A DNA stretch of 64,000 nt from Streptomyces sp. HNM0575 (GTDB lineage: Bacteria > Actinomycetota > Actinomycetes > Streptomycetales > Streptomycetaceae), in the NCBI RefSeq assembly GCF_012726265.1, contig NZ_JAASAG010000003.1, positions 174,522 through 238,521 of the forward strand, written 5' to 3'. Of this stretch, positions 25,017 to 33,924 are shown piece after piece. Within the stretch, counting starts at the first letter, position 1. Each line of letters opens with the position of its first letter. Both the position numbers and the translations under genes were made by a program. Under the pieces are notes generated by a model. It did no database searches. It saw only the letters and a program-made list of their open reading frames with translations, and was not told the origin of the DNA.

Positions 25017-28000
25017 TCACAACTCCGCGTTGAGGGCGATGCGGTGGACGCCCGGAAGGTAGGCGTCGAGGTCGCCGGGCGCGAAGCGCGTCATGCCGAC
25101 GACATGCCAGAACTCGCCCGCCACGTCGCCCTCGTGCTTGTATCCGCCGCCCGGAGTCAGCGCGGCCCAGCCGCCCTGTAGGCCGAGCAGGGTGGCCCGG
25201 AGGCCGGGGGCGGCAGCCGGCTGCCCGTCCTCGTCGTGGAGGTTCCACAGGCGGACCGTGCCGTCCTCGCCGCCGCTCGCAAGCAGCGAGCCGTCCGGGC
25301 TGAAGGCGAGCGTGTGGATGCGGCCGGTGTGCCCGGTGAGCCGCGCCGTGGTCTCGCCGGTGTCCGCGTCCCACAGCCGGATCGCGCGGTCGTCGCCCGC
25401 GGTCGCCAGCAGCGGGCGGTGCGGGTGCGCCGCCGCGGTCCACAGCCGGCCGCGGTGACCGCGCAGCACGTGACGGCGCTCGCCGTTCTCCTCCCAGACG
25501 ACGGCCGTTCCGTCCCAGGAGGCGCTCAGCAGCGCGCTGTCGCCGCAGCAGAAGGTCACGGCGTACACGCGGTCGGAGTGGCCTTCGAGTGCGGCGGCGA
25601 GGCGTCCGGTGTACGGCTCCCACAGCCGTACGCGACTGTCGTCGCAGCCGGTGGCCAGCAGCTCGCTGTCGCCGCGGAAGGCGATGGAGCGCACCCGGCC
25701 GCGGTGCTCGGTCAGCGTCGTGACGTGCGCGCCGGTGCTGCGCCACCACAGCCGTACGGTGTCGTCGTCGTTGGCGGTGGCGAGGAGTTCCCCGTCGCCG
25801 CTGAAGGCCTCCGCCCACGTGTGGTCGGTCTCGACGTCGATCTCCCGCAGGTATTCGCCGTTCTCGGCGTTCCACAGATAGACGTCGCCGTCGTTGCTGG
25901 CGGTGCCCAGCACGGGACCGGCCGGGCTGAAGACCGCGGAGACCAACCGGTCGCCGCGGCCCGCGAGTTCGGCGGTGCGGCGGCCGGTCCGGGCGTCCCA
26001 CATCCGTACCAGGCCGTCGTTGCCCCCGGTGGCCAGGCGGGTGCCGTCCGGGCTGAAGGCGAGGGTGTTCACGCGGCGTCCGTGGCCGCGGAGGATCCGC
26101 TTGCCCTGGCCCGTGCCGGCGTCCCAGATCTGCGCGCCGCCGTCGTTGCCGACGGTGAGCAGCTGCCGGTCCTGTGGGCGGAAGGCGCAGGCCCAGGCGG
26201 AGCCGCGGTGTTCCAGGGGCTGCTGGGGCAGCAGGGTCACGGAGTGCCCGCCGCCTGCGGGGGCCACCCGCCACATCCGTACCGTCCCGTCGCTGTCGCA
26301 GGCGGCCAGCAGGCGTCCCTCGTCGCCGAAGAGCACCTGGTATACGGCTCCGGTGCAGCGCTCCGGCGTCCCCGCCTCCGTACCGGTGCGCGGGTCCCAC
26401 AGGCGGACCCTGCCGTCGGTGTCGCCGCTGACGAGCAGTTCGGCGGAGGGGTGGAAGTCGAGGGTGTAGACGTGCCCTGAGTGGCCGGTCAACTCGTGCA
26501 GCAGCCGCGGTCGTCCGCCCTCCGCGCCCTGCCGCACCGCGCAGTCCGTCATGTCCCATACGCGTACGGTGCCGTGACCGTCCGGGCCGCGGTCGCCGGT
26601 GGCCAGCAGGGTGCCGTCGGGGCTGAACCTGGCCCGGTAGAGGGCGCCTTGGTGGTCGTGCAGCTCGGCCGTGCAGCGTCCCGTGCGGGTGTCCCAGACG
26701 CGCAGCACGGCGTCCGCGTCGCCGGTGACGAGGATGCCGCCGTCGGGGGAGAAGGCCGCCGTGTAGACGGGAACGGCGTGGCCGGGAAGGCGGTGCACGG
26801 GCTGTCCGGCGTCGGGACCCGTCGCGTTCCACAGCGTCACCAGGCCCTCCCTGTCGCCCGTGGCCAGCATCCGGCCCCCGGCGTCGAGGGACACGGGCCA
26901 GACACCGCCGGGATGGACTTCGAGCCGGTGCAGGCAGCGGCCCGACACCGGGTCCCACAGGCGTACTTCGCCGTCCGCGGCTCCCGTCGCGAGCACGTCC
27001 GCGCGGAACTTCACGGCGTAGACCCGGCCTTCGTGCCCGTGCAGGGTGCGCACCGCACGGCCGGTGTCCGCCGCGCAGACCAGTACGCCGCCGTCCTCGC
27101 TGCCCACGGCGAGGAGTTCGCCCTCGGGGCTGTAGGAGATCGGCTCGGGCAGCCGGCTGGTACGCATGTCGAAGCCGTACGGCACGCCCACCGCCGACGG
27201 GCGCAGCCCCGCCTCGACCGGCATGCCCGGCGCGACCGCGGCCGTGGCGAGCTCCGGCGCCGGCGTGCCGTCGGTGACCGCGTCGATCAGCGCGGCCCGG
27301 TTCCAGCGGCTGTCCGTGAGGTGCGCGCCGCGTAGATCCGTCCTGATGAGCCGCGCCCGGCGCAGGTCCGCGCCGGTGAGGTCGGCGCCGCTGAGATCGG
27401 CCTCGTCGAGCCGGGCCCCGACGAGGCGCGCGTCGCGCAGCACCGCTCCGGAGAGGCCGGTGCCCAGCAGGCGCGTGTCGGTGAGGTCGGCGCCGGTGAG
27501 GTCGACGCCGGAGAAGTCGCGGGCCGAGAGGTCCTCGCCGACGAGGCGTGCGCCGCGCAGATCGGCGTCGGCCGGCACCCGCAGACGGTCGATGACGCGC
27601 ACCGCGTTGGCGCGGGCGGCCTCGCTCGTGCGGGGGCCGGGGGAGTTGAGCACCTCCTGCACCCACGCCGTGCAGCGTGCGTGGTCGGCAAGGTCGCAGA
27701 AGAACTCGACGGCGAGCTGCGTCAGCGGGCGGGCCGCCAGCAACGTGTCGTCGCCGCGGCCCAGTTGGGCCGCGGCCTCGCGTGCGATGAGCCATTCGAC
27801 GACCGACCCGTGGATGAACTGGAAGAGCCCGTCCTCCGTGCGTACGAGAAGGCTGCCCGCGCCGACGGCCTGGGCGCTCTCCTGCGTGGACATCGAGCTG
27901 CCGCCCGCCAGCCCGCTGAGGGTCTCCGTCAGCTCGTCCAGACGCAGCGCGCTGCGGCCGCTCTCCCACAGCCGCTGCGCGAGAGCGGTGACGGCGGCCC

Positions 28001-30908
28001 ACAGGTGCTCCGTGCTCAGCCCCGGGGCGGCGCCGGGCCCGCCCTGGCCGCGGCGCTCCTCGAATTCGAGCCACGCGGTGAAGACGTCCTCGTAGAGACC
28101 GGCGGGGCTGAGCGCCCTGCCGGCTCCCGCGACGGCGCGCAGCTGCTCGGGTCCCAGGTCGGCGACGAAGCTGAGCAGCCGCGGGTTGGCGCACAGCTCC
28201 AGCAGGTCGGGAATGTTCTGGAGGAGGCGGAAGCGCTGCTCCGCGGCCTCCTCGTCGCCGTACCGGTTGACGAGGTACGTGCGGATCTGCGCCGGGGCGA
28301 AGCCCACGAGGGAGAGCACGCGCCGCCTCGGCAGCATCCCGACCCGTTCGCCCAGCGCCGTGAGGATCTGCGACTGCGACTTGAAGTGCTGGGTGCGGCT
28401 GCTGACGACGATCTTGGCGTTGTCCACGGACGCGTCGAGGAGCACTTGGAGGTGGTCGGCGGCACGGTCGTAGCTGACACGGTTGACCAGTTCGTCGAAG
28501 CCGTCGAAGAGCAGCACGACGCGGCCCTGGCCCAGCATGTAGCGCAGCGCCCGCAGGTCGATGGTGTCGACGCCGTTGCCGGCGAGGTGTGCGGCGACGA
28601 GACCTTCGAGGCTGTGCGCGCGGTCGAGGGTGTTGAGCGGGATGAGCAACGGCGTGAGGTGCGGCAGCTGTTCGGGGATTCGGCGCGCCAACTCCCGCAG
28701 GGCGAAGGTCTTTCCGTGCCCGAAGTCGCCGAGGAGCAGTATGAACCGCCCGTGGTCCGCGGCGAGCAGGTCCAGCATGTTCTCGACGAGGCCGTCGCGC
28801 TCCTCGCCGTCGGGGCGCTCGGCGTCGCGGTAGCGCCCGGGCAGATAGAGGCCCGGCCGGTAGCGGTCGTCGGCGGCGAGGCGTGCCGTCTGGGCGGCGA
28901 CGTACGCGCGCAGATCCAGCAGGCCCTGGAACTCCAGGAAGCTGCGGACGCGGACGCCGCGGCGGCTCGCGCGCTCCCGCAGCGCGCGCTCGGGAGCCGG
29001 CCCCTCGTGGACAATCTCCGCCTCAGAGCCGGTGTCCGTGGCGTGCGCCTGCGCGACGAAGCGGTCGACGTCCTCCTCGGCGGGGGTGCCCGGGTGGATC
29101 GCGATGCGCTGCTGGCGGACCACGCCCTCCTCGTGCCACGTCGCCATGAGCTGGACCATGTCCTCGGCGTCGCGCCTGGGCACGTCGCGCAGCCGGACGC
29201 CCTCGCGCCGGGCGCGGCACACCTCCCGCACGCGTTCGGCGAGCGAGTCGGCGGGCTCGTCGAGCGGGCGGTTGTCCCTGTCGGCTTCCGGCGCCGCCTC
29301 CGGCGGAAGGGGCGCCGCCGGCTCGTCGGGCACGGCGAAGACCCGGTGGGCCGAGCGCCATTCGAGGGGGAAGTCCGTGGGCTGGCCGCCCGCCTCGTCC
29401 CTCCACCGGGTGACGCCGCTGGGCCCGATGCGCAGCAGTTCGCACCGCGCGGGCGCGGCCGAGCCGAAGAGCGGCAACTCGCCTGCCGGGGTGGACAGTT
29501 CGGCGTACGAAGGCTCCGACGCGGTGGTGCGCGGGCCGCCGGTGGGGCCGTGCAGCACGAGGTGCAGCCGGCGCGCGGTGAACCGGGCGAAGGTGCCGGC
29601 GTCGCGCAGCGGCCCGGGCCCGCCGGGTGCGTCGCCCGGGCGCTGCCGCCCCTCGGCCGGCGGGTGCCGCACCACGCCGACGCGCAGCCAGCCCTCGTCC
29701 TCGTAGGTGCGCAGCGCCTCGGAGAACCAGGTCGCCTGGTCGCGCCCGAGGAAGCCGTACTGGTCGTCGGTGCGGTGGCTGAAGGCGATCGAGGAGTTGA
29801 ACCCGGCGACGACGGTGTGCAGTTCGGGCACGGGGAACAGCGTCCACGGCTGGTCGCTCTCGAAGACGGTGTCCATCCCGTGGTAGAGGCCGCGGAACAG
29901 GCGTGTGTAGTGGCGCCACTTGGGCCAGTACGGCGGCTGCGGCGGCACCTCGTCGGCCTCGCAGGTGTGGAAGTAGCCCAGGCAGGCGGCCTGGCTGACG
30001 TCCTGGGTGCCCGGCACCACCACCAACCGCTGCGGCGGCAGGTCGAGTTGGGAGCGCAGCCCGGTGAGGAAGCTGAGGGCCTGGTCGCATTCGCGCGGGC
30101 TGCCGGACGCGGTGAGGTCGCCGGAGACGACGAGGAGGTCGGGCGCGGGGGCACCGGCGTCCTTCAGCTCGACGAGGTCGCTCCACATCTCCCGCAGCAG
30201 CGCCTCCGGTTCGCGTCCGCGGCCGAAGTTGGGCCCCGCCACATGCAGTACGGACACGGTGCCCCGTGGCGTCGTGCCGCCGCCGGGCCCGGCCGGATAC
30301 TGCGGTGCCCTGGCGGGCCGCCGCCGCCCCGACCAGCCCGTGCGGCCCAGCGGGCGCTGTGCGTCGGCCTCCCGGCCGCCGTCCGCATCGAGCGGTGCGC
30401 GCGGGCCCGGGACCTCGCCGGAGGGCGTCCCGCCGGGGTAGCCGGGGCGCAGCGGCGGGCGCGCGTGGCCCTCGACTGCCTGACCGACGCGTGTGAGCAG
30501 CATGCTGCGCGCCGTCTCGGTGTCGGTGACGCCCACGAGATCGACGTACGTGATCGTGGCGAGCAGACCCTCGATGGGGACGTCCTCCACCCGTACGGTC
30601 AGCAGTTTGCGCTCCGGCGCCTCCGGCTCGGCGCGCAGCGCGGCCTGCCATTCCATGCGCCCGTACGTGGAGCGCCCGTAGTGGCTGGAGAGCACGGCGA
30701 TGACGGCGACGGACTCGCTGACCCCGCGGTCCATGAAGTCGATGAAGTTGGTGCCGGGCACGAAGTCCCACGCCTGGATCACCGTGCGGTAGCCGGCCTC
30801 CTCCAGCGTCCAGGCGATCCATGACGCCCACTGCTCGTCCGCCGGGGAGTAGCTGATGAAGAAGTCCAAGTCCCGCGTGTGCGCTGCGAGTTCCCCGTTG
30901 TCCGTCAT
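25017..30908 (-). CDS. TIR - degenerate phosphoesterase - NACHT - pentapeptide - WD40 giant protein (NLR-like)
   Basis: A 1963-residue STAND-type protein. Residues 1-145 form a TIR domain (DLDFFISYSPADEQWASWIA) with the putative catalytic Glu86 in YGRMEWQAAL. After a disordered linker, about 216-525 read as a calcineurin-like phosphoesterase fold that has lost its metal ligands. About 525-700 is an unrecognised module. The NACHT NTPase follows, with Walker A GDFGHGKTF (near 725) and Walker B VVLLFDGFDEL (near 795). Pentapeptide repeats (A-D-L-x-x) span 1112-1201. About 15 WD40 repeats fill 1240-1915, enough for two propellers, and a non-WD40 tail (GEFWHVVGMTRFAPGEL-like) ends the protein. By analogy with bacterial NACHT and TIR-STAND defence proteins, WD40 would sense, NACHT oligomerise and TIR act on NAD+; this is inference. 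ATG 30908 lies six bases from a TACGAT -10 element and is probably leaderless. Confidence 0.9.
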   Translation of the reverse strand: MTDNGELAAHTRDLDFFISYSPADEQWASWIAWTLEEAGYRTVIQAWDFVPGTNFIDFMDRGVSESVAVIAVLSSHYGRSTYGRMEWQAALRAEPEAPERKLLTVRVEDVPIEGLLATITYVDLVGVTDTETARSMLLTRVGQAVEGHARPPLRPGYPGGTPSGEVPGPRAPLDADGGREADAQRPLGRTGWSGRRRPARAPQYPAGPGGGTTPRGTVSVLHVAGPNFGRGREPEALLREMWSDLVELKDAGAPAPDLLVVSGDLTASGSPRECDQALSFLTGLRSQLDLPPQRLVVVPGTQDVSQAACLGYFHTCEADEVPPQPPYWPKWRHYTRLFRGLYHGMDTVFESDQPWTLFPVPELHTVVAGFNSSIAFSHRTDDQYGFLGRDQATWFSEALRTYEDEGWLRVGVVRHPPAEGRQRPGDAPGGPGPLRDAGTFARFTARRLHLVLHGPTGGPRTTASEPSYAELSTPAGELPLFGSAAPARCELLRIGPSGVTRWRDEAGGQPTDFPLEWRSAHRVFAVPDEPAAPLPPEAAPEADRDNRPLDEPADSLAERVREVCRARREGVRLRDVPRRDAEDMVQLMATWHEEGVVRQQRIAIHPGTPAEEDVDRFVAQAHATDTGSEAEIVHEGPAPERALRERASRRGVRVRSFLEFQGLLDLRAYVAAQTARLAADDRYRPGLYLPGRYRDAERPDGEERDGLVENMLDLLAADHGRFILLLGDFGHGKTFALRELARRIPEQLPHLTPLLIPLNTLDRAHSLEGLVAAHLAGNGVDTIDLRALRYMLGQGRVVLLFDGFDELVNRVSYDRAADHLQVLLDASVDNAKIVVSSRTQHFKSQSQILTALGERVGMLPRRRVLSLVGFAPAQIRTYLVNRYGDEEAAEQRFRLLQNIPDLLELCANPRLLSFVADLGPEQLRAVAGAGRALSPAGLYEDVFTAWLEFEERRGQGGPGAAPGLSTEHLWAAVTALAQRLWESGRSALRLDELTETLSGLAGGSSMSTQESAQAVGAGSLLVRTEDGLFQFIHGSVVEWLIAREAAAQLGRGDDTLLAARPLTQLAVEFFCDLADHARCTAWVQEVLNSPGPRTSEAARANAVRVIDRLRVPADADLRGARLVGEDLSARDFSGVDLTGADLTDTRLLGTGLSGAVLRDARLVGARLDEADLSGADLTGADLRRARLIRTDLRGAHLTDSRWNRAALIDAVTDGTPAPELATAAVAPGMPVEAGLRPSAVGVPYGFDMRTSRLPEPISYSPEGELLAVGSEDGGVLVCAADTGRAVRTLHGHEGRVYAVKFRADVLATGAADGEVRLWDPVSGRCLHRLEVHPGGVWPVSLDAGGRMLATGDREGLVTLWNATGPDAGQPVHRLPGHAVPVYTAAFSPDGGILVTGDADAVLRVWDTRTGRCTAELHDHQGALYRARFSPDGTLLATGDRGPDGHGTVRVWDMTDCAVRQGAEGGRPRLLHELTGHSGHVYTLDFHPSAELLVSGDTDGRVRLWDPRTGTEAGTPERCTGAVYQVLFGDEGRLLAACDSDGTVRMWRVAPAGGGHSVTLLPQQPLEHRGSAWACAFRPQDRQLLTVGNDGGAQIWDAGTGQGKRILRGHGRRVNTLAFSPDGTRLATGGNDGLVRMWDARTGRRTAELAGRGDRLVSAVFSPAGPVLGTASNDGDVYLWNAENGEYLREIDVETDHTWAEAFSGDGELLATANDDDTVRLWWRSTGAHVTTLTEHRGRVRSIAFRGDSELLATGCDDSRVRLWEPYTGRLAAALEGHSDRVYAVTFCCGDSALLSASWDGTAVVWEENGERRHVLRGHRGRLWTAAAHPHRPLLATAGDDRAIRLWDADTGETTARLTGHTGRIHTLAFSPDGSLLASGGEDGTVRLWNLHDEDGQPAAAPGLRATLLGLQGGWAALTPGGGYKHEGDVAGEFWHVVGMTRFAPGDLDAYLPGVHRIALNAEL

Positions 30909-30914
30909 GCCAGC

Positions 30915-30920
30915 ATCGTA
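30915..30920 (-). promoter_or_regulatory. -10 element of the TIR-NACHT-WD40 gene
   Basis: On the minus strand TACGAT is followed by GCTGGC and the start codon, which predicts transcription from the A of ATG. No good -35 hexamer is visible. The 13 bases CTCCTACGATGCT recur at the promoter of the gene starting at 34875. Confidence 0.5.
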
Positions 30921-31001
30921 GGAGCACGGGCACGGTGCGGGCATCCCGGGTACGACAGGCTGCGATCCTCTCCTCACATCGTGTGTGCGATTCTGTCCGA
31001 C

Positions 31002-32189
31002 GTGCGAATCGTGAAGAGCGTGCATCCGCTGGACTGGCTCGCGGCCGGGCTTCTGGTCTGCGGAGCGCTGCTGGTCGCCACGGGACTGCTGCCCGCCCGT
31101 AACGCCGGTGATGCGATGACACGCATCGGGCCGCTGCTGGTGTTCCTCGCCACCGCCATCGTCATGGCCGAACTGACGGGCAAGGCGCAGGTCTTCGACG
31201 CCGCCGCGTCGTGGGTGGCCCGCGCCGGCAAGGGCAGCTACGCGCTGCTGTTCGGGCTGTGCGTGCTGTTCGCGTCCGTCACCACGATCACGCTCAACCT
31301 GGACACCACGGCGGTGCTGCTGACGCCGGTGATGCTCGCGCTCGCCACCCGCGTGGGCATCGCGGCCGTGCCGCTGGCGATGACCACCGTCTGGTTGTCG
31401 AACACCGCGTCTCTGCTGCTGCCGGTCTCCAACCTGACCAATCTGCTCGCGGCGGACCGCGTGGCGCTGTCGCCCGCCCGGATGGCGGCGACCATGTGGC
31501 TGCCGCAGCTCGTCTCGATCCTGGTCACCATGGCCTGCCTGTGGGGCTTCTACTGGCGCCGCGGGCGTCGCGGGTCGGAGAGCTACACGGCGCCGGAGCC
31601 GCTGCGCCCCGCCGATCCCGTGCTCTTCCGCGTGTGCGCGCTCGCCTGCGCCGCCTTCCTGGTGGCGATCCTCGTCGCCGACGTGCCGCTGTGGTCGGCG
31701 TCCTCGGCGGCCGCGTTCGTCGTCGTCGTGGCGTTCGCCTTCAGACGCAGGGCGGATCTGCGGCTCTCGCTCATCCCGTGGCGGCTGATGATGCTGGTCC
31801 CCGGGATGTTCCTCGTCGTGGAGACCGTCAACGCACACGGGCTGCACGACCTGCTGACCGCGGCGATCGGCTCCGACGGCGGACTGGTGGGGATGCTCCG
31901 CTCCGCCGGAGTCGGGGCGGGACTGTCCAACATCCTCAACAACCTTCCCGTCTACCTCGCGGGCGAGGCGGCCGTGCCGGTCGCCAACAAGCACCAGTTG
32001 CTGGCCCTGCTCATCGGCACCAACGTGGGCCCCCTCGTGACGCCGTGGGCGTCGCTGGCGACCCTGCTGTGGTTCGAGCGCTGCCGGGCGCACGGCACGG
32101 TCATCCCCCTGCGGCGCTTCGTGGGCACGGGCTTCGTGCTGGCGACGACGGGGACGCTGGCGGCGACGGTCCAACTCGCCCTCGTCTGA
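31002..32189 (+). CDS. ArsB/NhaD/SLC13-type anion or Na+ transporter
   Basis: A membrane protein of about 395 residues with about eleven transmembrane segments. LLVFLATAIVMAELTGKAQVFDAAASWVA, TTITLNLDTTAVLLTPVMLALA and NTASLLLPVSNLTNLLA are characteristic of the ion-transporter superfamily that includes the arsenite pump ArsB and the Na+/H+ antiporter NhaD; the second half repeats the pattern (ILNNLPVYLAGEAAV, IGTNVGPLVTPWASLATLLW). Substrate unknown. No arsenate-reductase or ArsR genes are nearby, so arsenite is only one option. GTG 31002 (VRIVKSVHPLDW) is preferred; GTG 31011 is also possible. It diverges from the TIR-NACHT gene. Confidence 0.83.
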   Translation: MRIVKSVHPLDWLAAGLLVCGALLVATGLLPARNAGDAMTRIGPLLVFLATAIVMAELTGKAQVFDAAASWVARAGKGSYALLFGLCVLFASVTTITLNLDTTAVLLTPVMLALATRVGIAAVPLAMTTVWLSNTASLLLPVSNLTNLLAADRVALSPARMAATMWLPQLVSILVTMACLWGFYWRRGRRGSESYTAPEPLRPADPVLFRVCALACAAFLVAILVADVPLWSASSAAAFVVVVAFAFRRRADLRLSLIPWRLMMLVPGMFLVVETVNAHGLHDLLTAAIGSDGGLVGMLRSAGVGAGLSNILNNLPVYLAGEAAVPVANKHQLLALLIGTNVGPLVTPWASLATLLWFERCRAHGTVIPLRRFVGTGFVLATTGTLAATVQLALV

Positions 32190-32200
32190 GGGGAGTCGGG

Positions 32201-32220
32201 GCCCGCCCCGTCCGGCGGGC
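32201..32220. terminator. Hairpin between convergent genes
   Basis: GCCCGCC (32201-32207), a 6-nt loop and GGCGGGC (32214-32220) lie between the transporter (+) and the phosphatase gene (-). Confidence 0.6.
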
Positions 32221-32224
32221 GGAG

Positions 32225-33223
32225 TCAGGACGTGGTGTTCCCGGCGCCCGCCCGCCCCGCGAGATCGACCAGATGCGGCAGCGTCTCGCCGCGCGCCGCG
32301 ACGAAGCTGCGCCCCGAGTCCGGGCCGTCGAAGCCCACTTGGAACTCCCCGCCCGACAACGTACGGAACTCCACGCCTGCTTCGGCGGCCAGCAGCGCAC
32401 CCGCCGGGAAGTCGATGCCTTCAGCCCGGTAGCCCACGTAACCGTCGATGGTGCCGCTCGCCAGCATGGTCCACCCCAGCAACGGCGCCCACAGTTGCAG
32501 CACGCGCCGCGAGTGCAGCTCCAGCGCACCGCGCAGAGCCAGGGCGCGCTCGTCGCCCCGTGCCACCGCGTGCCCCTGCGTCCACGCCAGTACGGGTCCG
32601 GACCGCGGCAGCGTGCCGCACGGGCCGCCCACCCGCGCCGTCCCGCACCATGCGCCCCGGCCGGCCGTGGCCCGCCAGGTCCGCCCCGTGACCGGCTCGT
32701 GCACGACGCCCACGACGGGGGAGCCGTCGACGCACAGCGCTATCCCCACGGCGTAGGCCGTCAGCCCGATGGCGACGTTGTTGCTGCCGTCCAGCGGGTC
32801 CACCAGCCATGTACGGCTGCCGTGCGCGTCGAGGAGCCCGGCCTCCTCCGAGACGATCCGCTCGTGCGGGAAGTGCGTGCGCAGCCGGTCCAGGATGACC
32901 TTCTCGGCCGCCAGGTCCAGGTCGGTGACGACGTCGCCGCCCTCGCCCTTGCTGCGTACGGTGTGCGCCTGCCGGAAACCGGCACGCAGCAACGCCCCGG
33001 CCTCCTCCGCGGCTTGGACGGCCACCGTCTGTTCGAAGGCGTACGCACCGTTGCCGGAGCCCGTTTGCGCACCGGTGCCGGAACCGGCGTGCGCGCCCGT
33101 GCCCGTGCCACCGTCCGAGCGCCGCTCCGAGCCCCGCTCCGTGTCCCGGCCCGCGTCCCAGCCCCTGTCCTCGCCCGCCCCGCCGTCCGCGTCGGCGGAG
33201 GACTCACTCCGGCTTTCCCTCAT
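32225..33223 (-). CDS. Inositol-monophosphatase-family phosphatase
   Basis: A 332-residue Mg2+-dependent phosphatase. The family blocks are GDVVTDLDLAAE, RIVSEEAG (metal-binding Glu) and WLVDPLDGSNNVAIGL, with a variant C-terminal block EGIDFPAGALLAAEAG in place of the usual WDxAA. About 60 N-terminal residues are a low-complexity Gly/Ser/Thr/Arg/Asp extension, absent from ordinary members. Substrate could be inositol phosphate, histidinol phosphate, a nucleotide bisphosphate or another phosphomonoester. The start overlaps the end of the upstream gene by 20 bp, so it is the last gene of a three-gene operon. Confidence 0.83.
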   Translation of the reverse strand: MRESRSESSADADGGAGEDRGWDAGRDTERGSERRSDGGTGTGAHAGSGTGAQTGSGNGAYAFEQTVAVQAAEEAGALLRAGFRQAHTVRSKGEGGDVVTDLDLAAEKVILDRLRTHFPHERIVSEEAGLLDAHGSRTWLVDPLDGSNNVAIGLTAYAVGIALCVDGSPVVGVVHEPVTGRTWRATAGRGAWCGTARVGGPCGTLPRSGPVLAWTQGHAVARGDERALALRGALELHSRRVLQLWAPLLGWTMLASGTIDGYVGYRAEGIDFPAGALLAAEAGVEFRTLSGGEFQVGFDGPDSGRSFVAARGETLPHLVDLAGRAGAGNTTS

Positions 33224-33911
33224 GCACCCTCCTCAGCGCCGCCCGCACGGTCCTCCGGGTGTCCTCCGCGCCGCACAGCCGCCGCACGGTGCGGTGACCG
33301 CCGCCCTCCAGCGGCCCCAGGAAGAGGTCGGTGCGCCCCGGAAGGGTCCTGCCCAGCACCAGGGTGGCCGCCGGCTCGCCCTCCCTGACGACGGTGGAGT
33401 GGAACTCCCCGGCCCCCAGGACATATGTCTCGCCCCCGCCGCTGGTCTGCTCGGGACCGGGCTCGCTGCGTACGAGGCGTTCCGTGGGGCGCAGTTCGTC
33501 GGTGCCGTCGGGCGCGCTGTGCACCTCGAAGACGCGGTGCGTGGGCCCCGAGGCCGGTGCGGGCGCGGGCGCCGGACCGGCCGCCGGCGCGGCGACGTCG
33601 GCCACCCGTACCGGGACGTTGGAGACGTGTCCGTAGAGCACATGGCTGAGCAGCTCCCAGCTGTGCGCGTGCACCGCCGCCTCCGCCGGCTGCCCGGAGG
33701 CCGTCACGCCGTCGAAGAGGTGCACGCACACGCCGCGTTCGCCCTCGCGCACCACCGGGAGGCACAGGAACCCGAGCGGATGCCGCACGGCGCGCAAGTC
33801 CCGCCCACCGGAGGCGATTTCGGCGAGGACGCCCGCAACGGCCGCGCGCGGCACGTCCGATGACGGCCCCCCGTCCTGACGCAGCGCGTCTTCGAGCTCG
33901 TCGTAGTCCAT
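33204..33911 (-). CDS. Uncharacterised protein, cupin-like
   Basis: A 235-residue soluble protein. VHAHSWELLSHVLYGHVSNVPVRV followed by a strand-rich second half with YVLGAGEFHSTVVREGEPAATLVLGRTLPG looks like a cupin/RmlC-type beta barrel with possible His ligands; I cannot assign a family or substrate. A Pro/Ala linker splits the two halves. ATG 33911 begins 14 bp after the stop of the upstream membrane-protein gene is passed, and its own end overlaps the phosphatase start by 20 bp. An extended frame to 33965 exists but overlaps the upstream gene. Confidence 0.7.
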   Translation of the reverse strand: MDYDELEDALRQDGGPSSDVPRAAVAGVLAEIASGGRDLRAVRHPLGFLCLPVVREGERGVCVHLFDGVTASGQPAEAAVHAHSWELLSHVLYGHVSNVPVRVADVAAPAAGPAPAPAPASGPTHRVFEVHSAPDGTDELRPTERLVRSEPGPEQTSGGGETYVLGAGEFHSTVVREGEPAATLVLGRTLPGRTDLFLGPLEGGGHRTVRRLCGAEDTRRTVRAALRRVHEGKPE

Positions 33912-33924
33912 GGCGCCGAGGGGG

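Noticed and set aside
27681..30824. A 1047-codon open frame on the plus strand opposite the TIR-NACHT gene
   Set aside because: It lacks a ribosome binding site and known motifs, and its composition (Arg/Ala/Gly/Val) is what the antisense strand of a high-G+C gene yields. The minus-strand gene explains the DNA.
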